Part shown: one piece after another, positions 19,670 to 29,647 of the stretch
How positions within the stretch are numbered: the first letter of the stretch is position 1
How the letters are laid out: every line of letters starts with the position of its first letter
Source: Marininema mesophilum
Lineage (GTDB): Bacteria > Bacillota > Bacilli > Thermoactinomycetales > DSM-45169
Direction: 5' to 3'
Length of the DNA: 64,000 nucleotides
Assembly (NCBI RefSeq): GCF_900106775.1
Contig: NZ_FNNQ01000015.1
Span: 5,042 to 69,041 of the forward strand
Program-made: the position numbers and the translations under genes
Notes under the pieces: generated by a model
The model's input: only the letters and a program-made list of their open reading frames with translations
Databases searched by the model: none
Told to the model about the DNA's origin: nothing

Positions 19670-22600
19670 TTTAATCCCCGCTTTTTTTTCATTCTCTGTT
19701 TTAAGCGATTCTTAGACTCCTTCATCACCTGACTTCGATCCGCCGCTTCTCTTGTCCCTTCCCGTGAATCCCCTTGTAATTGCTTTGCAAGGGAGTAGAT
19801 AGTGGTATATCGGAACAAGGCTACTACGGGCATCTCGATGTTCAGCTCTTCTCGCAAGCGATTACTCACCTGTATCACCGTGAGAGAGTTTCCGCCAAGA
19901 TCAAAGAAATGATCGTGTAAACCTACCTGTTTTACACCAAGGATTTGTTGCCAAATCGATGCGATGGCTTTTTCTAAAGGAGTAACTGGTTCGGTATAGT
20001 TGGTACCTTGGGACATATACTGATCGTCCGTCTTCTCCTGCAACTGTTTGATATCGACTTTATCGCTTGAGGTTAACGGGAGCTGATCCAGCCTTACAAA
20101 ATGAGCTGGGATCATATAGTGAGGAACGATTTCCTCTAAAAAAGATCGCAACTCAGCAATCATCATCCTCTCATCCGTCACCACATAAGCACACAAATAC
20201 AAGTCCCCATCAGGTGTACTTTTGGGAATGACGACGGCGTCTGTCACCCGAGGGTGTTTGACAAGATGAACGTTGATCTCATTGGGTTCAATTCGTACGC
20301 CTTTGATCTTTACCTGATGATCCTCTCTACCGATATACTGGATCTTTCCATCGGGTAACCACCTTACAAGATCACCTGTGCGATACATCCTCTCCCCCGG
20401 AGCAAAGGGATTTTCCATAAATCGCTCCTGAGTTAGCTCCAATCGATTACGATATCCACGTGCTACTCCCGCTCCACCGATCCATAGCTCTCCCGTCACA
20501 CCGATGGGAACAGGATGAAGCGCTGGATTCAGGATATAAGCCTTATAATTGGTCAAGGGCTTCCCAATCGGTAGGCTTGTTCCTTGTACGACTCCATCAC
20601 AGATGTAACAGGTTGCATAGATAGTTGCTTCCGTGGGTCCATATAGATTGACGATCTTCTCTGCCTGTATCGATGCCTGCAATTGATCGTATAGCTTCGT
20701 TGTAAACGCTTCCCCAGCTAACATGATGGTACGTAAGCGAGGGCGTGTATCAAGATTAGCTAACAAGGCATTCATATGGGCAGGTACAGCCCCCATCACA
20801 TCTACCTGATTCTCTTCAATAAACGACCATAATCTTTTAGGATCGACTGTTGTCTCTTTCTCCGGAATAAAGAGTTGACCACCCGATAAGAAGGGGAGGA
20901 GCAATTGTTGCACCGAAACATCAAAGGTGAATTTAGCCAATAGCAGATGGCTGAAGGATGCATCAAATTCCAATGTAGTAATTAGCCCTAACAACTGATT
21001 AACAATTTGCCTGTGTTCAACCATGACACCCTTTGGTCGACCTGTCGTCCCCGAGGTATAGATCACATAGGCCAAATCCTCTGGGCTATTTTCTAGCTGA
21101 AGAGGAGAACCATCCTCCTGAACGATCTCTTCATCCGCAAAATCAAGCACTTCCTGTTCCAGGGTGAAACGACTGGTAAACTGAGACTGCATCAGTACGT
21201 GTTTACAGCCACTGTCTTGTAAAATGTAGTCGACCCTACCCTCAGGAAAATCAGGGTCGATGGGTAAATAGGCACCACCCGATTTTAAGACTGCCCATAC
21301 TCCGATAACCATCTCTAGTGATGGCTCTGCAACAATCGCTACAATCGACTTTTTGTCTACCCCTTTTCTTCTTAAGTAGCGAGCCAGCTGATTGGCACGC
21401 TTATCCAACTCCACATAGGTTAACTCTTCTCCTCCATAACTAAGTGCTAACGAAGTAGGTGTACGTTTTACTTGCTCTGCAAACAAATCAGGAAGGATCT
21501 GCTGATCGAGAACATCCCCTGCTGTCGTATTAAAGTCGATAAGAATCTTTTTCTCTTCTTGCTTTGGCAGGAATCGGACCTCCCGCAAAAGGATATCCCC
21601 TTTGCTACTCACCGCATCCAGTAACTGAATAAACTGCTCCGCCATGCGATCCATCGTTTCCTGCACAAAAAGTGCTGTCCGATACTGAAAGTCAAAGGAG
21701 ATTGATTCTTTATTTTCAAAGGCATGAATGGATAGATCAAACTGTGTCATCCCTGTTTCCAGAGAGTGTTTATGAAAGGAGAGCTCTCCAGTATCGATCA
21801 CACTCGGCTCATTCTCCAGGGTAAATAAAACATCAAACAACGGATTTCGCTCCGTGTTCCGTTGCACACCCAATTGATCCACCAACAATTCAAAGGGATA
21901 ATCCTCATGGTCAAGGGCATTAAGGGTGTTCTCTTTAACCTCAGCTAGTAATTGATTAAAGGACTGATCCCCTCTTGGGAAATTTCTCATCACGACGGTG
22001 TTGACGAACATGCCCATTAACGCTTCCAAACCGGGTCGGTTTCTCCCTGAAACCGGCGAACCAATGGCAATATCCTCTTGACCTGTATACTTGTACAATA
22101 GGGTATTGAAGGCAGAGAGCAACACCATATAGAGAGTGGTTCCATGTGTAGCAGCCAAGCTTCGCAAACGGGATGTTAACTCAGCACTCGTTTCGATAGA
22201 GACGCGGTCGCCCATAAAATGCTGGGAAGGTTGGCGAGGGAAATCGGTATTTAACTGCAACACGGGTACGTCGTTTTTAAATACCTCTAACCAATAGGCT
22301 TCGTTCTTTTTAAAAAGTTCACTTTGATTCATCCTCTGTTGCCATACCGCATAGTCACGATACTGCAAGGTTGGGCTTACAGGATGATCCCCATCATAGT
22401 GACGAATAAACTCTCTCATCACTAATTCCATCGAAATGCCGTCGAAAATAATATGGTGAGCATCCGTCAGTAACAAGTGTTTTTTATGATCCACCTGGAG
22501 TACCTTTACGCGGAATAATGGAGCATGCTCCAGATCAAATGGTTGAATAAAGCGCTGTACATGGTCTTCTAGTTCTTCCTCTTTCACTTCAGCAAAATCA

Positions 22601-25419
22601 ACGATGTTCTCCATATGGGGATGAATCCGCTGAACTAATTCACCCTCTGCAAAAGCAAAGGAAGTGCGGAGAGATTCATGGTGTTCCATCAACCGTTGAA
22701 TCGCCTCGGATAACTTTTCTCGATTCAAGTTCCCTTCAATCATCGTCGCAGTGGGTAGGTTGTAGGCGACAGAATTTTCTTCTAGTTGCCACAGAATAAA
22801 CAGCCGCTTCTGTTGAGAGGAGACCGGATAATATTCTCTTTGCTCCGTGGGGTGGATGGATTGGTTTCCTAGTTCCTGTCGCTGAGAAACTAGCAGGGCT
22901 AGCTCTCTCACTGTTGGCTGACGAAAGATTTCGCTTAGATGTAGGCTCGTCTCTAATTGATCGTTCACCTTTAATAGGATTGCAGCGGCCTTTAACGAGT
23001 GACCACCTAGCTGAAAGAAGTCATCATCCAAACCAACCTTCTTAACTTCAAGCACTTCAGCCCATATTTGCGCAATCCGTTGTTCTATTTCATTTTCGGG
23101 TGCAACAAATGTAGCGCTTGCTGTCGCACCTAGATTCGTAGTAGGTAGCTTTTTTCGATTGATTTTCCCATTCTGAGTCAATGGCATTTGATCCAACTGA
23201 GTGATGTAACCTGGAACCATATACTCTGGTAATCGCTCGGCTAGAAAGCTCCGCAGTTGTTGGATGGGCACAGACACATCCGCCACAAAATAGGCACTCA
23301 ATGTTTGGGTTCCAATCGAGTCCTCCAGACTGATGACAACAACTTCCTCCACATCCGGGTGCTTCACCATACACGTCTCAATCTCACCTAACTCCACTCG
23401 GAAGCCTCTGATTTTGGTTTGGTGATCGATTCTACCGATATACTCAATCGTGCCATCTGGTAACCAACGTGCAAGATCCCCTGTCTTATACACCTTTTTC
23501 TCATAGATAGTAGAAAGATTCACAAACTTACTCGCTGTTCTTGCTTGAGCTTTGTAGTAGCCACGCCCCAAACTAATTCCACTGACACATAGTTCCCCCA
23601 TTACGCCTACAGGGAGTGGATTCATATTGGAATCTACCATATAAACTTCCACATGGGGGATTGGCTTCCCAATGGAAACAGGATTGAGTGCTCTAATCTC
23701 TTCATGGCTAACTTTGTAGAATGTAGTGATATCTGTACACTCTGTAGGACCATAAGTATTAAACATTTCACAGTGACAGTTCGTCGATAAAATCCATGGT
23801 TGTAGCTTCTTGGTGTTCAACGATTCTCCACCCAATACCACATTCTTCAAGGAGGAAAGTTTTATATAATTTGATTTTTTATTATAATCCAACAACGGAT
23901 AAAAGGCGCTGGGTGCACAATTTAACGTAGTAATTTGATGATTAATAATATCATCAGAAATCTTATGATAGTCATAGATCCCAGGGTCAATAATCCTTAG
24001 ACACCCCCCTGAGATAAGAGGCGCAAATAGGTTTTTATGGGCAGTATCGAAGCTCATCGGAGCCATCATCAACACATTTTCCATGTCAACTTCACGAATA
24101 TACCACGTGAGTAAATTCACAAAGGAATTTCTCTTCAGCATCGCTGCCTTTGGTTCACCTGTGGTTCCTGATGTAAATAGGATGTACATCAGACCGTCAG
24201 CCGCATAGGTCAGACCAAGATTCTCCTCCATCGATGGTGAATTAGCTTCCTTAGCTAGAACCTTATCGATATCGATGGTATGAATGTGCCCAGGAGCGTC
24301 ATAGTGGATATCGCCCGTTTTCAATAATATCTCTACATTGGAATTGGTTAATAGATAATCAATCCGCTCTGTTGGGTAATTGGGATCAATCGACAGGTAT
24401 GCTCCCCCCGATTTCACAATTCCTAAAAAGCCAACAGGCATTTCAAGAGACCGTTCCACTAGGATGCCTACAATCGATCCTTCGCCGACACCCTCTTCCA
24501 CTAACCGGTGAGCAATACGATTGACCTTCCTGTTCAATTCCTTGTAGCTCACTTGTTGATCCTTAAAGCCTACCGCAATCTCATCTGGCGTCTTAACTAC
24601 TTGTCCCTCAAATAATTCAACCACGAATCTGGTTTCTGGCGGCTCAGTAGCCGTGTCGTTAAATTGGTAGAGGACTCGATCTTTTTCCTCTTCGGATAAC
24701 ATACTAATCTCAGAGAGTAGACCAGTAGGGTTACGAACTCCAGAGAGGAGCACTTGATTTAGTTGATCAAGTACTCGGCGTAACTGCTCATGTTTCCTTT
24801 GATCCTTAAAAGACACCTTGCATTCTATCTGTTCACCGATCACATTAAATTGAAAGATCGTATCCGCATAAGAAGGGTACTCAAAATCGATATTCTGGAT
24901 ATTTTGCATCGCCACCATCGTGCGCGGACTTAACGAAGGCGGTGTCGATGAATCCTTTTCCAACAACTTGCTCAATTGATCGTAGGAGACTCTTTGATGT
25001 TTATTCGCTTCAACAATATTTTGTTGTACCTCGAGGAGCAGCTCCTTAAAGGTAAGCTCACTCCGCAGATATTGCCTAATAATCAGGGGATGATCTTGAA
25101 ATGATACGCCTGATTTCGACTGTAGTACGGGTATTCCCAAAGATACGTCTTGATTTCTTGTATAGATAGAAAGCAGATACTGAATTCCACTGACCAGAAT
25201 AATGAAAATTCCATACTCTGAACCTCTACCCAAAGCACTGATTTCCCGGGATAGCTCCTCAGGAAGCGAGTACTGAAATTGATGGATCTCTGCAGGATTT
25301 ACTCCCGTTTTTCGCTCATGTAGCACAAAGCTACCCATACTCATATCCGCTGACAACTTATTGAGCCAAAACTGCTCTTCTTTCGTTACCTCCGTTGACG
25401 GCAAAGTCGTAGTATCCAT
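19666..25419 (-). CDS. NRPS, truncated C-A-T-C-A-T
   Basis: The product has 1,917 residues. The first 250 resemble only the C-terminal lobe of a condensation domain, with no HHxxxDG motif. Then come adenylation 1 (about 265-750), thiolation 1 (LGGHSL near 806), a complete condensation domain (840-1280, HHIIFDG near 988), adenylation 2 (1290-1790, YTSGTTGRPKG near 1456) and thiolation 2 (LGGNSL near 1842). The A3 loop of adenylation 1 reads FTSGTTGEPKAA, with Ala in place of the usual Gly after PK. My pocket readings are DTKNVGTDIK and DVQGMALIYK; I assign no substrate. Because the first condensation domain lacks its catalytic half, this protein may begin a chain or receive one in an unusual way. 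The last carrier domain probably feeds the PKS, whose gene overlaps by four bases. Ribosome binding site AGAGGAGG lies before ATG 25419. Confidence 0.95.
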   Translation of the reverse strand: MDTTTLPSTEVTKEEQFWLNKLSADMSMGSFVLHERKTGVNPAEIHQFQYSLPEELSREISALGRGSEYGIFIILVSGIQYLLSIYTRNQDVSLGIPVLQSKSGVSFQDHPLIIRQYLRSELTFKELLLEVQQNIVEANKHQRVSYDQLSKLLEKDSSTPPSLSPRTMVAMQNIQNIDFEYPSYADTIFQFNVIGEQIECKVSFKDQRKHEQLRRVLDQLNQVLLSGVRNPTGLLSEISMLSEEEKDRVLYQFNDTATEPPETRFVVELFEGQVVKTPDEIAVGFKDQQVSYKELNRKVNRIAHRLVEEGVGEGSIVGILVERSLEMPVGFLGIVKSGGAYLSIDPNYPTERIDYLLTNSNVEILLKTGDIHYDAPGHIHTIDIDKVLAKEANSPSMEENLGLTYAADGLMYILFTSGTTGEPKAAMLKRNSFVNLLTWYIREVDMENVLMMAPMSFDTAHKNLFAPLISGGCLRIIDPGIYDYHKISDDIINHQITTLNCAPSAFYPLLDYNKKSNYIKLSSLKNVVLGGESLNTKKLQPWILSTNCHCEMFNTYGPTECTDITTFYKVSHEEIRALNPVSIGKPIPHVEVYMVDSNMNPLPVGVMGELCVSGISLGRGYYKAQARTASKFVNLSTIYEKKVYKTGDLARWLPDGTIEYIGRIDHQTKIRGFRVELGEIETCMVKHPDVEEVVVISLEDSIGTQTLSAYFVADVSVPIQQLRSFLAERLPEYMVPGYITQLDQMPLTQNGKINRKKLPTTNLGATASATFVAPENEIEQRIAQIWAEVLEVKKVGLDDDFFQLGGHSLKAAAILLKVNDQLETSLHLSEIFRQPTVRELALLVSQRQELGNQSIHPTEQREYYPVSSQQKRLFILWQLEENSVAYNLPTATMIEGNLNREKLSEAIQRLMEHHESLRTSFAFAEGELVQRIHPHMENIVDFAEVKEEELEDHVQRFIQPFDLEHAPLFRVKVLQVDHKKHLLLTDAHHIIFDGISMELVMREFIRHYDGDHPVSPTLQYRDYAVWQQRMNQSELFKKNEAYWLEVFKNDVPVLQLNTDFPRQPSQHFMGDRVSIETSAELTSRLRSLAATHGTTLYMVLLSAFNTLLYKYTGQEDIAIGSPVSGRNRPGLEALMGMFVNTVVMRNFPRGDQSFNQLLAEVKENTLNALDHEDYPFELLVDQLGVQRNTERNPLFDVLFTLENEPSVIDTGELSFHKHSLETGMTQFDLSIHAFENKESISFDFQYRTALFVQETMDRMAEQFIQLLDAVSSKGDILLREVRFLPKQEEKKILIDFNTTAGDVLDQQILPDLFAEQVKRTPTSLALSYGGEELTYVELDKRANQLARYLRRKGVDKKSIVAIVAEPSLEMVIGVWAVLKSGGAYLPIDPDFPEGRVDYILQDSGCKHVLMQSQFTSRFTLEQEVLDFADEEIVQEDGSPLQLENSPEDLAYVIYTSGTTGRPKGVMVEHRQIVNQLLGLITTLEFDASFSHLLLAKFTFDVSVQQLLLPFLSGGQLFIPEKETTVDPKRLWSFIEENQVDVMGAVPAHMNALLANLDTRPRLRTIMLAGEAFTTKLYDQLQASIQAEKIVNLYGPTEATIYATCYICDGVVQGTSLPIGKPLTNYKAYILNPALHPVPIGVTGELWIGGAGVARGYRNRLELTQERFMENPFAPGERMYRTGDLVRWLPDGKIQYIGREDHQVKIKGVRIEPNEINVHLVKHPRVTDAVVIPKSTPDGDLYLCAYVVTDERMMIAELRSFLEEIVPHYMIPAHFVRLDQLPLTSSDKVDIKQLQEKTDDQYMSQGTNYTEPVTPLEKAIASIWQQILGVKQVGLHDHFFDLGGNSLTVIQVSNRLREELNIEMPVVALFRYTTIYSLAKQLQGDSREGTREAADRSQVMKESKNRLKQRMKKKRGLK

Positions 25420-25431
25420 GAGAACCTCCTC

Positions 25432-26154
25432 TTACCGATGACCGACTCGATCATTTCGGTGTCCGATTTCTTCACTAATCGTCCTCGCAAGTTCTTCATA
25501 ATGATCATTGATAAAAAAATGACCTCCTGGATAACCCCACACATGAAAATGACTCGTTGTATACTCACGCCATTTTTTTATCGCTTCTTCATCCACATCG
25601 TCCTCTTCTCCGTATAGGCCGATTATCGGAGAAGGTACTTTAGACTCTTCTTTTATGAATCGATACTCTTCAACTAATCGAAAGTCCGCTCGTAGAATCG
25701 GAGAAAAAATGCTGAATAAATCCTGATTATCAAGAACTTCTTGGGGTGTCCCCTTCAATTCTTGAATCTCTTTTTTAAAAGCATCATCTGGTAGGTGATG
25801 GATGGAGCGATCACGTGGCTGATCAGGAGCCTTTACACCTGAAAGATATAGATGGGCAGGTGGTTGGTATCCTTCCCTTATCACTTTTTTACAAAGTTCA
25901 TAGGCGATCAACCCCCCCATACTATGACCAAAAAAAGAGTAATTTGCTGATCCAATCGTGTGCTTCAACTGATGAAATAAGTCCTCTGTCGCATCATCCA
26001 TCTGTTGATAGAATGGCTCACTCCATCGTTTTCCCCTGCCTGCATACTCTACCGGATAACATTCAATCCCATGAAGTAAGTGTTTTCGCCACTTTGCATA
26101 GACCGATGCGGCTCCCCCAGCATAGGGAAAGCAGAATAGAACTTGTTTAGTCAT
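25432..26154 (-). CDS. Type II thioesterase of the NRPS/PKS cluster
   Basis: This 240-residue alpha/beta hydrolase belongs to the GrsT/SrfAD family. It starts with the family's CFPYAGG segment, has nucleophile elbow GHSMGG near residue 75 and a catalytic His in GGHFF near the C terminus. Such enzymes remove wrongly primed or stalled groups from carrier domains and so keep megasynthases working. It is the first gene of the minus-strand cluster, 12 bp upstream of the two-module NRPS, so it is probably on the same transcript. ATG 26154 has a GAGGG ribosome binding site seven bases upstream; a TTG one codon earlier is less likely. A type II thioesterase does not release the final product, which fits the reductase domain on the PKS. 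Family assignment is secure. Confidence 0.93.
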   Translation of the reverse strand: MTKQVLFCFPYAGGAASVYAKWRKHLLHGIECYPVEYAGRGKRWSEPFYQQMDDATEDLFHQLKHTIGSANYSFFGHSMGGLIAYELCKKVIREGYQPPAHLYLSGVKAPDQPRDRSIHHLPDDAFKKEIQELKGTPQEVLDNQDLFSIFSPILRADFRLVEEYRFIKEESKVPSPIIGLYGEEDDVDEEAIKKWREYTTSHFHVWGYPGGHFFINDHYEELARTISEEIGHRNDRVGHR

Positions 26155-27211
26155 CAAACATCCCTCACATTCTCATATCACAAGTTTACTAAGTTGCTCT
26201 TCGATTTTTTTCACGACTGGATAACCCGATGCACATGGTTTATTTTTTATAGAGAGGATTATATTTACATAGACAGAACTACAATGAACAAGCCATATTA
26301 ACAAGTAATTTGAAACATTTCGATGAATGAATCCATGTCTGATCTATACATATTTCATATCGTTCTATCTTTAATAAGTAGATGTGCTGCCCCAGAAGGG
26401 AAGTAGGGCTTTGGAATACGGAGGGATTCTGATTGTGAAAAAATCAGAACAGTGAGGTAGTTAGTAGATTCATCACGCGTTGACTTGTTATTCAACACCG
26501 TGTGTAGAAATCTATATTTCAATTACTGGACTCCATCATCATAACCTATCTCGAATGTGGAATGCCACCCTTAAATTACAAAATTCATCATGTGATGGGA
26601 TCTCAAGTAACTTCACAAAATCCAGAGATTATACGGCCTGACTGAGGCGAATAGATTGCTAAGGATCCTATTCAATAAAATGACACCATTTATTTTTTGA
26701 AACTTAATAAATACATCTATGTTAATTAACATTAATGGTGTATTATGATGGTAGTTAATTTTCACTATTTTACAGGAGGACTGATAACTGCCTGTCAATT
26801 AAGAATACTTATACTCCTACAACAGTCGCTTATTTCAACCGTCGGCCTGATCAAGTTCACCTACTATTCTTCCAGCTTCCCGATCAATCGCGTGATTGTT
26901 ACCCTCGCTTCTTTTTTGTGTAGCGTGCATGTTCCTCTATCACTTGAACACCTTTCTTTTGACCCTATCATGCTATGAAAATTAGATTACATGACGCTAT
27001 GTTCCCATGATCCTATTATGAGATGGTTATTTTCGTGTGTGAAACTCGATTTGCATGCTCCTAAAGGAGGGATTACAAAACTAAGATCAATATATCAGCT
27101 ATCTCTTCTGACTATTCTGAATAATAATCAATCCTTCGCTATCTGAATTTATAACAGTCAGTGATTTATAGGCACACTAATTAATTGATAGAGGAAGAGG
27201 GAGTGCTTCCC
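26155..27211. other. 1.06-kb intergenic region with no convincing gene
   Basis: This AT-rich stretch separates the minus-strand megasynthase cluster from the plus-strand desaturase and must hold the promoters of both. I see no open frame with a ribosome binding site. A 77-codon frame at 26745-26978 has none, and good AGGAGG-like sequences near 26775 and 27064 are not followed by start codons. A small inverted repeat (TTCTGATT/AATCAGAA) lies at 26427-26450. A TATAAT on the minus strand at 26258-26263 is a weak -10 candidate for the cluster, with no good -35 at the right spacing. The region could contain decayed genes. Confidence 0.6.
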
Positions 27212-28219
27212 ATGAATACGTCCATAAACCAATTACATTCACATCAAGAAATGCAAAAATATCATTTTTCCCCGGTGATAGTGAAAAAGATCCGTCAGTT
27301 GCAACAGCGTAATAACTGGTACAATTTTTTTGCCATTGGACTCGATTGGCTCATCATTGCCTCAGCGATCGGTATGTACTATCTATATCCTTCTATTTGG
27401 GTCTATCTATTAACGATTACGATCATTGGTAGTCGCATGCGTGGGTTGGATATCATGATGCATGAATCGAGCCATCATATGCTCTTTAAAAATCGCAAAC
27501 TAAACAAGTGGGTAGCAAGCTTTTTCGCCGCTTTCCCCATCCTGATCTCCCACCATGCTTATCGTAAGGGACATATGGTCCATCACAAATATTTGTGGAG
27601 TGAAATGGATCCAGACTTTCAAAGATATCAGTTGGTCGGCTTAGATACACCACCTACCAGTCGTATTCAATTTTTACTTCGCCACTGCCTACGCCCCTTA
27701 TTCTTAATTCACCTTCCTATCTATTTAATGGGCATGCTAAAAGTAACCATGTATGCAAAGGATGAACCTCGTTTTGATGTAGTGATCCGCGTTACCTACT
27801 GGACATTGATTATTACCGCATCCATCGTATTTGATTTTTGGTTAGAGTTCATTCTCTTCTGGTTTGTGCCCTTTTTCACAACCTTACAGATTATTAAATA
27901 CTGGGCTGAGATGGCTGAACATGCTGGACTGGAATCTGATAATGAATTATTTGCTTCCAGAAATTCCTTTGGAAATTGGTTCGAACGTAAATTAATCCAC
28001 CCCCATCGGAATTCTTTCCACTTAGTTCATCATCTCTTCCCAGCCGTTCCTCACTATAACATCAAGAAAGCCCATCTGCTTCTTATGGAAGATCCCGAGT
28101 ATCAAAAAGCCCATCATTGTACGGGGTTCTTCCTCTCCCTCGCCCCGGGTTTCTCCTCTGTGATCGATGATGTTCAAGGGCGTATTCCCTTTTGGAACAA
28201 GATGAAAAAATCCAATTAA
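27212..28219 (+). CDS. Membrane fatty acid desaturase family protein
   Basis: The 335-residue protein has the three histidine clusters of membrane di-iron desaturases/hydroxylases: HESSHH, HMVHHKY and, near the C terminus, HLVHHLFP. Two hydrophobic hairpins separate them, typical of the family. It probably introduces a double bond or hydroxyl group into an acyl chain at the cytoplasmic membrane. Start: ATG 27212 has GAGGAAGAGGG 11 bases upstream; an in-frame TTG at 27185 would place the ribosome binding site inside the gene. It is divergent from the NRPS cluster and ends in a strong hairpin at 28265-28309, so it is probably a single-gene unit. A role in modifying the acyl cap of the neighbouring peptide is possible but only by proximity; membrane lipid adaptation is the default. 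Confidence 0.88.
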   Translation: MNTSINQLHSHQEMQKYHFSPVIVKKIRQLQQRNNWYNFFAIGLDWLIIASAIGMYYLYPSIWVYLLTITIIGSRMRGLDIMMHESSHHMLFKNRKLNKWVASFFAAFPILISHHAYRKGHMVHHKYLWSEMDPDFQRYQLVGLDTPPTSRIQFLLRHCLRPLFLIHLPIYLMGMLKVTMYAKDEPRFDVVIRVTYWTLIITASIVFDFWLEFILFWFVPFFTTLQIIKYWAEMAEHAGLESDNELFASRNSFGNWFERKLIHPHRNSFHLVHHLFPAVPHYNIKKAHLLLMEDPEYQKAHHCTGFFLSLAPGFSSVIDDVQGRIPFWNKMKKSN

Positions 28220-28264
28220 ATTACATCGTTACACACCGTTCCATTATCAACCGTTCCAAACCCA

Positions 28265-28309
28265 TTTAAATGACCTAAGCCCGGGGTTACCAGGCTTAGG
28301 TCATTTAAA
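28265..28309. terminator. Bidirectional terminator between convergent desaturase and serine hydrolase genes
   Basis: Perfect 17-bp inverted repeat (TTTAAATGACCTAAGCC and its complement) with an 11-base loop. A-rich and T-rich arm ends on both sides let it act for both convergent genes. Confidence 0.8.
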
Positions 28310-28351
28310 ACATCATAGGGTGACTAAATTATTTGTCAAATTGACATTCAT

Positions 28352-29395
28352 TCATCCGTTCCGAACCTGTTCACTATCCACCATTTCATCAATCGATTTG
28401 GCAATCGGTAGCAATCCCACATCCACATTGGCTAGGATATGAGCTTGCGCCTTCGACTTCGTATAATAGGTGGATCGTAACCTTACTCCCGGATCACTAC
28501 CAAACACCAGATACTTAAATACCTTATCTTCTCTCTTCAACATCCAAACCCCATAACCATAATACACCTGATCATTGCTATGGACATGGGGTGTCAACAT
28601 CTGTTTCGTCACTTTTTCTCCCATCAACTGATGTTGAGTAAGGGCATTCCAGAACTTCTCCAGATCTCGCACAGTTGTAAAGGCGCCTCCATCAGGACCC
28701 CCTTTGATCGGAACCGAGTAGATATTGGTTTTCCAGGATTGATTCTCTTCATCGTCGATATAACCGAGCGCTGTTCGTGCTGGCAATTGATCCAACCGAT
28801 AGTATCCCGAATCATCCATCCCACTCACGCGGAAGATATTCTCTTCAACATACTGCGTAAAGGGAGTTCCTGTCACTTGTTCAACAATCAACCCTAGTAA
28901 AATAAACCCTGCATTACTATATGAAAACTTCTCCCCTGGGTTAAATTTCATTGGCTGATCCTTAAACATCGGAAGGAAATCCCCAGGACATTGAATGGAA
29001 TACATCGGTGTAGCTACCCACAATTCCTCAAAATCATCCATGATTTCCTCATCAAAATAATCAGGGGCCCCTGAAGTATGGGTTAACAGTTGGTGGATCG
29101 TTATATCATCGTGGAACTGTTGAAAGGACACGCCTACACAATCCTTCAGGTATGTATCGAAGGTTAGCTTTCCTTGCTCAACCAATTGGCAAATCGCCAC
29201 CGCTGCAAATATTTTGCACCCCGATGCCATTCCAAACCTTGTCCGCTCTGTATTACTAATTTGCTCACTGCGGTTGGCAAATCCATACCCACTTGCAAAA
29301 AACTGCTCATGATCCCGAACCAATATCGAACCAGAGAACGCCTGAGCTTGATAGTGTTTGCGAATAATATCTTCCACTTTATTTTTTAGATTCAT
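28352..29395 (-). CDS. Beta-lactamase family (S12) serine hydrolase, cytoplasmic
   Basis: The 347-residue protein has the class C/S12 fold motifs: S-x-x-K at S58/K61 (ASGCK), Y-S-N in FSYSNAGF, and HTSGAPDYF between them. There is no signal peptide or membrane segment, unlike the exporter-fused peptidase in the NRPS cluster, so it probably acts in the cytoplasm as an esterase or peptidase on a small substrate. It is a single gene converging on the desaturase. Members of this family are often annotated as beta-lactamase or penicillin-binding protein, but the sequence gives no reason to expect antibiotic hydrolysis. The substrate is unknown. Detoxification of a locally made peptide is conceivable but unsupported. 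Confidence 0.85.
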   Translation of the reverse strand: MNLKNKVEDIIRKHYQAQAFSGSILVRDHEQFFASGYGFANRSEQISNTERTRFGMASGCKIFAAVAICQLVEQGKLTFDTYLKDCVGVSFQQFHDDITIHQLLTHTSGAPDYFDEEIMDDFEELWVATPMYSIQCPGDFLPMFKDQPMKFNPGEKFSYSNAGFILLGLIVEQVTGTPFTQYVEENIFRVSGMDDSGYYRLDQLPARTALGYIDDEENQSWKTNIYSVPIKGGPDGGAFTTVRDLEKFWNALTQHQLMGEKVTKQMLTPHVHSNDQVYYGYGVWMLKREDKVFKYLVFGSDPGVRLRSTYYTKSKAQAHILANVDVGLLPIAKSIDEMVDSEQVRNG

Positions 29396-29647
29396 TTCTC
29401 CACAACCTCTCTTTCTATTTTTCAGCTCCCCTTAATACAATCCACAAATAATAAATAAACACTTTATTACTAATATATCAGAAGAATACGAGTACGCAAA
29501 TTCTTCTCATCACTCTGAAAATCCACTGAACCCTTCACCTTCCCAATAGATACAAGTTGCCCAAAAGAGGAAATCCACCGCTAAACAAGAAGAAAAAAAC
29601 AATAAATAGCGTCCCATAATAGACGCTTACATCCAAGGAGGAGCACT

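Noticed and set aside
26745..26978. 77-codon open frame in the gap upstream of the desaturase
   Set aside because: No ribosome binding site at its ATG, no family resemblance, and composition like non-coding DNA.
28352..29395. Second ClbP-like prodrug peptidase
   Set aside because: Shares the S12 fold, but it has no signal peptide or membrane helices and so cannot act outside the cell in that way.
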